Shown here: positions 1 through 5,634 of the stretch, piece by piece | Layout: every line of letters begins with the position of its first letter | How positions within the stretch are numbered: the first letter of the stretch is position 1 | NCBI GenBank assembly: GCA_963702765.1 | Contig: CAVPEB010000012.1 | Coordinates: 1-17,761, forward strand | Length of the DNA stretch: 17,761 nucleotides | From: DATMNR01 sp963702765 | GTDB taxonomy: Bacteria > Chloroflexota > Ktedonobacteria > Ktedonobacterales > Ktedonobacteraceae | Direction of reading: 5' to 3' | Position numbers and translations under genes: made by a program | The notes under the pieces: model-generated | Told to the model about the DNA's origin: nothing | Database searches by the model: none | What the model saw: only the letters and a program-made list of their open reading frames with translations

Positions 1-97
1 GCAGAGGCGTATGGGAGTCGAACCCACCAGGAGCCGCGCCGAGCGACCCCCCAGCCGTTTTGAAGACGGTGAGACCCACCGGGGCCTCTACACCTCC
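1..97 (-). tRNA. selC: tRNA-Sec (anticodon UCA), 3' end cut by the window edge
   Basis: Selenocysteine tRNA that decodes UGA when a SECIS element and SelB are present. Read on the minus strand it folds into the canonical bacterial 8+5 form. The acceptor stem is GGAGGTGT (90-97) pairing with ACGCCTCT. The 6-bp D stem is AGGCCC/GGGTCT with the short loop CGGT, the same loop as in E. coli selC. The anticodon loop is CTTCAAA with UCA at 61-63. A 9-bp variable arm (GGGGGTCGC/GCGGCTCCT) and a T arm with loop TTCGACT follow. G73 is at position 2 and the first C of CCA would be at position 1, so the gene ends at the window edge. Oddities are a G-U first pair and an A-C mismatch at the top of the anticodon stem. 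selA, selB and selD are not visible here. Confidence 0.95.
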
Positions 98-109
98 ATG
101 TGTGGGTGT

Positions 110-138
110 ATTTTGCCATTCAGGTGAATACTTGTCAA
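110..138 (-). promoter_or_regulatory. Promoter of tRNA-Sec
   Basis: On the minus strand a perfect -35 TTGACA (133-138) is followed after 17 bp by CAAAAT (110-115) as the -10. Transcription would start a few bases before the mature tRNA 5' end at 97. This suggests the tRNA is transcribed on its own rather than only by read-through from the HAD gene. Confidence 0.6.
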
Positions 139-153
139 GCGTGGTTTTGGGTG

Positions 154-807
154 TTACCCCAGCTGCTGGATGCGCTTTAGATCCACTTCTGTAAGGTCTT
201 TGACCATTAATTCGGCTTTGCGTAATCCTGGTAGGTCTCTATTCCCGGCGACTGCGATGCAGCGCATCCCGGCTGCGTGAGCTGCTTCTACGCCTGCAAC
301 AGCGTCTTCTATTACGAGGCAGACGGTTGGATTCATGTGGAGCTCAGAGGCTGCCTTGAGAAAAATGTCGGGTGCTGGTTTGCCTTTCGCAACGGTTTCT
401 CCTGAAACGAGGATCGAGAGGTATTGATTGAGTCCCAGAACATCTGCTATGAGGTTGATATTTTCGATTGGTGTTGAGGATGCTAATGCCTGGGAAAAGT
501 GAGCATCACGTAGTTCGCGCATAAGTTCTATTGCGCCGGGTAGTGGAGCTGCGCTTTCCCGAATGAGTTCGCGAAAGTACATCTCTTTGCGATCTGAAAG
601 TATTTTCACTTGATCAGGCGTCAGGTTACCCCATAGAGTAGCGAAAATGTCATCGTTGCGCTTGCCGAAGGTGGCCCAGAAGTCGGCATCAGTCATGGGG
701 ATGCCCTCTTCACGAGCAAGACGTAGCCAGGCACGACGATGTTCGTCTGCACTATCGAGAATTACTCCATCGAGATCCCAGATTACAGCTTGAATTGGAC
801 TGGACAT
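154..807 (-). CDS. HAD-superfamily phosphatase, beta-phosphoglucomutase-like
   Basis: Cytosolic Mg-dependent HAD hydrolase of 217 residues, the usual size for the phosphoglycolate phosphatase / beta-phosphoglucomutase-like subfamily. Motif I is WDLDGVILDS, with the likely nucleophile D11 and general acid D13. An alpha-helical cap follows (about 18-85). Motif II is ALASSTP (S110/S111), motif III is GKPAPDIF with K143, and motif IV is VIEDAVAG with E167 and D168 as metal ligands. All catalytic positions are present, so it should be active. The substrate cannot be told from sequence; sugar phosphates or phosphoglycolate are typical. The ATG at 805-807 has the SD GCAGGAGC about 10 bases upstream. 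It lies just upstream of tRNA-Sec on the same strand, but that tRNA has its own promoter, so a functional link is not implied. It is divergent from the ligase gene. Confidence 0.93.
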   Translation of the reverse strand: MSSPIQAVIWDLDGVILDSADEHRRAWLRLAREEGIPMTDADFWATFGKRNDDIFATLWGNLTPDQVKILSDRKEMYFRELIRESAAPLPGAIELMRELRDAHFSQALASSTPIENINLIADVLGLNQYLSILVSGETVAKGKPAPDIFLKAASELHMNPTVCLVIEDAVAGVEAAHAAGMRCIAVAGNRDLPGLRKAELMVKDLTEVDLKRIQQLG

Positions 808-1132
808 TAAAATTTGCTCCTGCTTTTTTAGTAATCATATCATAGGTTCTGAAACACTTATCTATGGACTCACAAGATTGCGAATGTTACAATGCACGAA
901 ACACATGAGTATTCTCCCTGGGGCTAGAAAGCGTCAGTCCGCATCGATGATATGCTAAAAAGGAGCGCATCGCTGCCGATTTGGGAGACGAAATCGAGTG
1001 GGATTTAAGATTGAAAGAAGAAGGGATAAATAGGTGTGAGAGAGATAAATAGGTTATTAAGTGTAGTAGATAATTAATTAAAATGATATAATGATTATTT
1101 GTAAAAGCTATAACTCCGGAGGGATTTCCAGA
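808..1132. other. Divergent intergenic region, HAD / CoA ligase
   Basis: A 325-base gap that must hold both divergent promoters. A perfect -10 hexamer TATAAT at 1087-1092 (plus) lies about 40 bases before the ligase start, but no convincing -35 stands 16-18 bp upstream. For the HAD gene (minus) only a weak TATGAT-like -10 is visible near 837-842. The part nearest the ligase (about 1015-1095) is A/T-rich. I see no ORF, tRNA or repeat here. Confidence 0.5.
1087..1092 (+). promoter_or_regulatory. -10 element upstream of the CoA ligase
   Basis: Perfect TATAAT on the plus strand, 40 bases ahead of the chosen start codon. The -35 region is poor (TAGTAG at a 17-bp spacing), so this promoter may need an activator or may be weak. 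Confidence 0.4.
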
Positions 1133-2476
1133 ATGAGTGATCGAACGTATTTCAAAGAAGAAATGGAGACGCTTCCAAAGGATAAACTTAAGGCATTGCA
1201 ATTGGAGCGTCTTCGGGCTATTGTCGAACGTGCCTATGCAGAGAACAAGTTTTATCGAAACCTCTACGACGAAGCAGGGGTAAAACCTGCGGATATCAGA
1301 TATTTAGAGGACATTCGCAAGCTTCCATTTCTTGAGAAAAAGACGGTACGTGCTGCATATCCCTATGGGATGGCGTTTAAGAAGCCAAAAGAACCAGGTG
1401 GGCCTGTTCAGATACATGCAACTAGTGGTACCACAGGTAAGAGTGTTCCTGTCTTCGCAACTAAAAAAGATATTGATTACTGGGCAGATCTGAATGCCAG
1501 GGAACTGTGGATGACTGGCGTGCGTCCAGGTGATATTTTGATAAACTGTTACGGCTATGGCCTTGCAACAGGCGGGTTTGGTTTTCACTATGGTGCAATG
1601 GCGATGGATGCGATGGCAATACCGATGGGTTCTGATGCCCGGCAGTATGATCGCATGATCGATTTTATTGTTGATTTCGGCGTGACTGCTATTTGCATGA
1701 CTCCTTCGGTAGGTCTTTATGTTGGGGGTAAGGCACACGAACGTGGGATCGATTTCAAAGATACTAAACTTAAAATTGGTCTGTTCGGTGCTGAGCCCTG
1801 GCCATGGGAGACGCGTCTGAAGTTGGAGGAGTTGTTTCATATCACGGCTTATGATGAATTCGGTATGACAGAGTTTCTCGGGCCGGGTATGACCTGCGAG
1901 TGTGAAACCCGGGATGGGATGCACGCGTGGGCCGATGCTTTCTTTGTGGAGTGTATTGATCCTGATACAGGAGAGTGGATGGAAGATGGTAAGGATGGTG
2001 AACTGGTTTGGACATGGCTTACTGCTGATGGAACGGCTATGATACGTTATCGCAGCCGTGATCTATCTCGTCTGTGGTGGGAAGAACATTGTGCATGCGG
2101 GCGTACACATCCGAAAATTGGGGCGATCAAGGGTCGAAGCGACGATGCAGTTTCCATTCGTGGCCTAATAGTCTTTCCAAGCCAGGTTGAGGCGGCGCTG
2201 GTCAAATTTCCGGAGACTGGCGCGAATTTCCGAATCATAGTCGATAAACTCAATGGTCTGGATACCTTTGATCTAAAAGTTGAGATCAAGGATGGATCGA
2301 TATTGAGTGACAGGGAACGTAGCCATCATTTGAGCCGTGAAATGGCCGAGTCTGTCAAGACTGTCACTGGCAATTCTCCTAAAGTTGAGCTGGTGCCTGC
2401 GGATAGTTTGCCCCGAGCCAGTGGAGGCGAGTCAAAGACTGCCAGCGCTCGGGTTGAAGATCGACGTAAGAATTAA
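1133..2476 (+). CDS. Phenylacetate-CoA ligase-like adenylate-forming enzyme
   Basis: Class I adenylate-forming enzyme of the PaaK family, 447 residues. It should activate an aryl or other carboxylic acid with ATP and CoA via an acyl-AMP. The phosphate-binding loop ATSGTTGKS is at 96-104, the A5-type motif YDEFGMTE at 240-247 and the A7-like RYRSRD at 305-310. The hinge region GRSDDAVSIRG is at 334-344. The C-terminal lid ends with a PRASGGESKT stretch in which K435 is the candidate catalytic lysine. Cysteines C255/C257, H264, C320 and C322 could form the zinc site seen in relatives. The frame is open further upstream to 1091, but the ATG at 1133 has GGAGGG nine bases upstream and is preferred. 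There are no other paa genes nearby, so the substrate is uncertain and phenylacetate itself is not assured. Confidence 0.9.
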   Translation: MSDRTYFKEEMETLPKDKLKALQLERLRAIVERAYAENKFYRNLYDEAGVKPADIRYLEDIRKLPFLEKKTVRAAYPYGMAFKKPKEPGGPVQIHATSGTTGKSVPVFATKKDIDYWADLNARELWMTGVRPGDILINCYGYGLATGGFGFHYGAMAMDAMAIPMGSDARQYDRMIDFIVDFGVTAICMTPSVGLYVGGKAHERGIDFKDTKLKIGLFGAEPWPWETRLKLEELFHITAYDEFGMTEFLGPGMTCECETRDGMHAWADAFFVECIDPDTGEWMEDGKDGELVWTWLTADGTAMIRYRSRDLSRLWWEEHCACGRTHPKIGAIKGRSDDAVSIRGLIVFPSQVEAALVKFPETGANFRIIVDKLNGLDTFDLKVEIKDGSILSDRERSHHLSREMAESVKTVTGNSPKVELVPADSLPRASGGESKTASARVEDRRKN

Positions 2477-2482
2477 GGTCAG

Positions 2483-2535
2483 TAAGGGAAAGCATGATGA
2501 GGTAGGACTGGACTGCCTCATCATGCTTTCCCTTA
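2483..2535. terminator. Bidirectional hairpin terminator between convergent genes
   Basis: Perfect 20-bp inverted repeat: left arm 2483-2502, right arm 2516-2535, 13-base loop. It begins six bases after the ligase stop, and its right arm contains the stop codon of the convergent CPBP gene (2533-2535). The U-tract is short on both sides, so termination would rely on the very long stem. Its position fits a shared terminator. Confidence 0.8.
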
Positions 2536-3327
2536 TTTGATAGCTCCTTGCATAGTAAGCACGATTACTAAGGCCGCAATTCCATTGTTGAGCATATGAA
2601 GCATTATGCATGGCCAGATGGATTGCGTGCGCCAACGAAGAAAAGCAAGTGCGAGGCCGATAACGAATAGGACAGGGAATGATCCGGGATCAGCGTGGGC
2701 GACTCCGAAGAGTAGCGAACTGATGATGATGGCCCAAACAAGGGACATGCCATGTTGAAGCCCTGGAAAAACAAAGCCTCTGAAAAACACTTCTTCACAG
2801 AAGGGAGCTATGAAGACGGCTGCGAAAAGAGTTGCGTAGGTTGATAGTGGCGCGACTTTACTTTGTTGGAGGATTAACTGGTCGTTTGTTTGCACGTTCA
2901 GATGCAGAACTGTGATCAGGTATGAATAGAGTGTGTTGACGCCGAAAATGACTATCATTAATATGATGACCCAAAACAGGGCGTTACCGAGACTAAAGCG
3001 ACGAAATCCGAGCGCTTTTAGAGCCAGGCGCAAGTGCGGAGTGATTGAACGATATGCTGCGTTGGCATAGTAAAAAGGGGCGATCAAGAAAGCCCCTTCT
3101 ATCAATGCTGTAAAGATAATGGTAACTATAGCACCTGTAAGGTCAGCTTGAGTGGAGAGCGGTTGCGTAACGCTGACGGATCCATTCAGGGCTGAAAGTA
3201 TAAGGGTTAGCACTATCCAGGGAATGAGCGTTATTAATGTACCGAAGAATGTTTGCTGAGTTGTCCAGGGAGCAATATCTTCGGACGTATTGGTATCGGG
3301 TTGTTTGTCTACTTCTGGTTCTAACAA
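2533..3327 (-). CDS. CPBP-family intramembrane metalloprotease
   Basis: Integral membrane protein of the CPBP (CAAX protease and bacteriocin-processing, Abi) family, 264 residues with the start chosen here. An acidic N-terminal tail (about 1-20) is followed by some six to seven hydrophobic segments. The three family motifs are present: EEVFFRG (E178, E179, R183), FGVAH (H211) and HMLNN (H244, N248), so a glutamate/histidine active site is intact. The open frame extends to a TTG at 3337-3339. That codon overlaps the sequence GGAGAG, which itself sits six bases before a second TTG at 3325-3327, so I take the second TTG as the start. Targets of single CPBP genes are generally unknown. It converges on the ligase gene and shares its terminator. 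A plausible promoter lies 36 bases upstream. Confidence 0.92.
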   Translation of the reverse strand: MLEPEVDKQPDTNTSEDIAPWTTQQTFFGTLITLIPWIVLTLILSALNGSVSVTQPLSTQADLTGAIVTIIFTALIEGAFLIAPFYYANAAYRSITPHLRLALKALGFRRFSLGNALFWVIILMIVIFGVNTLYSYLITVLHLNVQTNDQLILQQSKVAPLSTYATLFAAVFIAPFCEEVFFRGFVFPGLQHGMSLVWAIIISSLLFGVAHADPGSFPVLFVIGLALAFLRWRTQSIWPCIMLHMLNNGIAALVIVLTMQGAIK

Positions 3328-3362
3328 GTTACTCTCCAAATTCCACTAAGTATGATTCCAGG

Positions 3363-3392
3363 AATATATTTGAGGCTGATCTGTGTTTCCAA
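3363..3392 (-). promoter_or_regulatory. Promoter of the CPBP protease gene
   Basis: Minus strand: -35 TTGGAA (forward 3387-3392), an 18-bp spacer, -10 TATATT (forward 3363-3368). The predicted transcription start is about 30 bases before the TTG start. It sits just left of the opposite promoter of the small Cys-rich gene. Confidence 0.5.
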
Positions 3393-3394
3393 TA

Positions 3395-3403
3395 TGGTAT
3401 ACT
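3395..3403 (+). promoter_or_regulatory. Extended -10 promoter of the small Cys-rich gene
   Basis: TGGTATACT on the plus strand is an extended -10 (TGn followed by TATACT). No good -35 is seen, as is common for extended -10 promoters. It would give a leader of roughly 40 bases before the GTG at 3452. Confidence 0.45.
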
Positions 3404-3451
3404 ACGTACAATATTATCTTACCGCAAGTAGTGCGTACCAGGAAGGATGAC

Positions 3452-3733
3452 GTGTTGTCTGGCACTATTGAAACCAATCCATCTGAAAATTCTAATTGGC
3501 GTAAACATAAAAATGCCTGTCAATTTTACCGCGAACGGTGGTTCCCATGCAACGATGTAGCGGCTGGTGAGCCAATGTATCAAGTGTTTTGCATGCAAGG
3601 AACGCCACCAATTACTTTTGAAGAACAAGAACGCTGTTTACGTAGCAAATCCTGTTGTTGGCGTCTTGCAAAAAAGCAACAAGCATCTGCAAAGGAAGCT
3701 GTTGCTGAAGAAACACCTTCTCCCACTTTTTAA
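3452..3733 (+). CDS. Small Cys-rich protein of unknown function
   Basis: I do not recognise a family. With the start chosen here the protein is about 93 residues. The central part has six cysteines (in contexts ACQFYR, FPCND, FCMQG, ERCLR and SCCW) and a tryptophan pair, which suggests metal or Fe-S binding or disulfides. The tail is rich in K, Q, A and E, ending TPSPTF. There is no signal peptide or membrane segment. The frame opens at 3383, but the GTG at 3452-3454 has AGGAAGG five bases upstream, and a TTG directly after it is equally usable. An extended -10 promoter lies upstream. The coding case rests on this start region and the biased composition. It converges on ndk, whose terminator overlaps its stop codon. 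Confidence 0.6.
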   Translation: MLSGTIETNPSENSNWRKHKNACQFYRERWFPCNDVAAGEPMYQVFCMQGTPPITFEEQERCLRSKSCCWRLAKKQQASAKEAVAEETPSPTF

Positions 3734-3764
3734 AATAAAAAGGCCAGCAGCCGAGACCGCTGGC
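3731..3764 (-). terminator. Intrinsic terminator of ndk
   Basis: On the minus strand GCCAGC (3759-3764) pairs with GCTGGC (3743-3748) around a 10-base loop, followed by a U-rich tract (forward 3731-3741). It lies about 30 bases after the ndk stop codon. Confidence 0.8.
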
Positions 3765-3793
3765 GGGTTAGTAATTCTCCCTCTAAGACACCA

Positions 3794-4246
3794 CTACTGT
3801 TCGAATACCCATTGATCAGCGACCAACGCGTATGTGAGTAATTCCTCTGGTTTGAAGAAGAGGTTGATCTCTTGGACGGCTGTTTCAGATCCGTCTGAGC
3901 CGTGAATGATGTTAAAGCCGATTTCCAGTGCATAGTCGCCACGTATTGTGCCTGGGATGGCTTCAGCTGCATTTGTTGCTCCCATGGTGGTACGTACGAC
4001 GCTGATTGCTTTTGGGCCTTCTACGACGCCTACTACGACTGGCCCTGAGGTGATGTGTTTTACGAGGCCAGGGTAGAAGGGTTTTCCTTTGTGTACGCCG
4101 TAGTGTTGTTCAGCAAGTTCTGGGGTGATTTGTAAGAGTTTGAGTGCTACAAATTTTAGTCCTCTTTGTTCGAGCCGTGTGATGACGTTTCCGATGAGGC
4201 CTCTTTGTACGCCTTCGGGTTTGATGATGATAAGTGTTCGTTCCAT
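3794..4246 (-). CDS. ndk: Nucleoside diphosphate kinase
   Basis: Transfers the gamma-phosphate of ATP to nucleoside diphosphates through a phosphohistidine, balancing NTP and dNTP pools in the cytosol. At 150 residues it is the standard length for bacterial Ndk. It begins with the typical ERTLIIIKPEGVQRG, where K9 is the conserved phosphate-contacting lysine. R85, T91, R102 and N112 match the nucleotide-binding positions. The active-site histidine is H115 in NIIHGSDGSE. The ATG at 4244-4246 has AAGGGGAA just upstream. An intrinsic terminator follows. It lies downstream of the Roadblock gene on the same strand, but 301 bases of hairpin repeats separate them, so it is probably a separate transcript. 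Confidence 0.98.
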   Translation of the reverse strand: MERTLIIIKPEGVQRGLIGNVITRLEQRGLKFVALKLLQITPELAEQHYGVHKGKPFYPGLVKHITSGPVVVGVVEGPKAISVVRTTMGATNAAEAIPGTIRGDYALEIGFNIIHGSDGSETAVQEINLFFKPEELLTYALVADQWVFEQ

Positions 4247-4547
4247 GTTTCCCCTTATAATTGTTATTTAGAAATAGTTCTGGGTTTTTGCTTGTGCCGC
4301 CTGCGGCGGCGGGTGAGGGAGGGTTGGCGGGGACACCCCGCACCCCGGCAAAGGGCTGCGCCCTCTGCACTCCTGCTAGGAGTCGAGAAAAGTGATCAGG
4401 CTCCCCGAGAAACTCCGGCAAAGGGCTGCGCCCTCTGCACTCCTGCTAGGAGTCGAGAAAAGTAATGCCTCCGAGGAACCCGGCAAAAGCTGTGTCCTCT
4501 GCACTCCTACGAGAAGCTTGACAAAGAGCTGTGCCCTCTGCACACAT
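4247..4547. other. Intergenic region filled mostly by hairpin repeats
   Basis: The gap between the Roadblock stop and the ndk start. The 50 bases next to ndk are A/T-rich and presumably hold its promoter, though I cannot pick a clear -35/-10 pair. The rest (4296-4543) is the repeat block described separately. Open frames across it are repeat translations and not credible genes. Confidence 0.6.
4296..4543. repeat. Degenerate tandem repeat of small hairpins
   Basis: Three-base-loop hairpins stand in series: GCCGCC-tgc-GGCGGC (4296-4310), GCGGGG-aca-CCCCGC (4327-4341), AGGGC-tgc-GCCCT (4352-4364) and ACTCCT-gct-AGGAGT (4369-4383). The last two, with the spacer CCGGCAAA before them and CGAGAAAAGT after, recur almost unchanged at 4415-4463 (period 70). 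They recur degenerately from 4480 and from about 4519. A related single unit lies at 10088-10137. This looks like a dispersed, structure-conserved intergenic repeat family. Confidence 0.85.
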
Positions 4548-4895
4548 TTAAAACGTTGCGACGAGTTGCATGATCTGGCGGCTGGCTTTTTTCATCTCGA
4601 TGCGGATGTGTCCGAGGTTGCTGGCCGTGATTGTTGTGACTACAAGAATGAGGTCGCCAACTTCCTCAAATTGGATTGTTCCGCTGTGAGTTTCGATGAT
4701 GACATGATGCATTTCGCCATTGTTTATCTGGCTGGTAAAATTCGCGATTGAGCCAAAGACGGCGGCTGACATTGCCCCTAACATTTCTTCGTCCTCACTG
4801 TGCAGGGCACCTGATACGATCAGACCATCCTTGCCTATAAGAATTGCGCCTGATATTTCATCAAGGTCGGTCAATCGTTGTAGAATTGTGTCCAC
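4548..4895 (-). CDS. Roadblock/LC7-domain protein
   Basis: Small cytosolic protein of 115 residues that is almost entirely one Roadblock/LC7 domain (the MglB family fold), usually a regulator or scaffold for a Ras-like GTPase. Features that fit are an N-terminal helix (DTILQRLTDL), the hairpin AILIGKDGLIVSG, a central helix (MLGAMSAAVFGSIANF) and C-terminal strands ending in an amphipathic helix. The frame is open up to a TTG at 4941, inside the preceding TPR gene. The GTG at 4893-4895 has a full AAAGGAG six bases upstream and lies 16 bases after the TPR stop codon, so I take it as the start. This tight spacing implies co-transcription with the TPR gene. No MglA-type GTPase gene is in the window. 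Confidence 0.9.
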   Translation of the reverse strand: MDTILQRLTDLDEISGAILIGKDGLIVSGALHSEDEEMLGAMSAAVFGSIANFTSQINNGEMHHVIIETHSGTIQFEEVGDLILVVTTITASNLGHIRIEMKKASRQIMQLVATF

Positions 4896-4911
4896 CTTCG
4901 ACTCCTTTGGG

Positions 4912-5634
4912 CTAGATGCTCTGAACTTTTGCTTTTTTCGCAATCGTTAGAGCTTTATTATATGCCTCCATTGCCTGTAAATATTCACCTTGTCTCATAT
5001 AGGCATCACCTAGAACGCGGAAGCCCGCTGAATATCTGGGTGATAGTTTTAAGAGCGCTCGGACGTTGCTTATGATTTCGCTTAGTAATTCGGGCGCATT
5101 TCGAATGATAATGCGGTATTCTGCCATAGCATCGTCGTAAGCACCTGCGAGTTGGAATTGATATCCTCGAAGTAAACGCTCTTTGTTCGTTACATTCTCA
5201 TTTTGAGCTTTGCCCTGTTCTCCAATTCGCCCTTTGCCCAGGATTGAGAAGGCGTCAGGATGTTGTGCAGACTGTTGCTTTGATTGCAGTCTGATGGCAG
5301 GGTGCTTCATAGTCGTTTCTAAATCATCTTCGAGCAGTGCGTCTGCGCGATAAGGTGAAGTGGGCGGAGGCTCAGGTGTAGCTTTTTCAACAGGAATTTC
5401 TGCAGGTGTAGAAATTTGACCTGGTGTTTCTTCAACAACAGAATTCTGTGAAGGAGCTTCCAGAGTAATACCGTTGTTTTCGATAGTTGATTCCTCAATA
5501 GCTGATTGCTGTGTTGGTGTAGCAAATGATTGTCTGGCATCTGGATGTATTGTATTTTCCCATGGTGTTACTGCTTCTACTTGCTGTAGGTTGATCAGCA
5601 GGTGTAGTAGAGAGCGTATCTGGCTCGGAAGCAT
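4912..5634 (-). CDS. TPR protein, C-terminal part after an apparent frameshift
   Basis: This open frame (240 codons from its first ATG) carries the end of the linker and the C-terminal TPR region of the protein begun at 7483. A TAG directly precedes its first ATG, and its first 17 or so codons look like out-of-frame translation. The credible part begins near VEAVTPWEN (about 5575). An E/P/T/S/Q-rich linker runs to about 5290. At least two TPR-like helical pairs follow, the last being YSAGFRVLGDAYMRQGEYLQ (5022-4963) with its helix-B continuation. No SD stands at its ATG. With the upstream ORF the intact protein would be about 857 residues. The Roadblock gene follows after 16 bases. I read it as one gene broken by one extra base, though programmed shifting cannot be excluded. 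Confidence 0.75.
   Translation of the reverse strand: MLPSQIRSLLHLLINLQQVEAVTPWENTIHPDARQSFATPTQQSAIEESTIENNGITLEAPSQNSVVEETPGQISTPAEIPVEKATPEPPPTSPYRADALLEDDLETTMKHPAIRLQSKQQSAQHPDAFSILGKGRIGEQGKAQNENVTNKERLLRGYQFQLAGAYDDAMAEYRIIIRNAPELLSEIISNVRALLKLSPRYSAGFRVLGDAYMRQGEYLQAMEAYNKALTIAKKAKVQSI

Noticed and set aside
887..1201. Minus-strand 104-codon open frame in the HAD/ligase gap
   Set aside because: It overlaps the SD and start of the ligase gene, has low-complexity leucine/serine content and no good SD.
4296..4543. CRISPR array
   Set aside because: Units are degenerate and contain several hairpins each, there are no unique spacers of constant length, and no cas genes are present.
4166..4751. 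Plus-strand open frames with repeated AAPSALLLGVE peptides
   Set aside because: The peptide repeat is only the translation of the intergenic hairpin repeat, and the frames overlap ndk and the Roadblock gene on the other strand.
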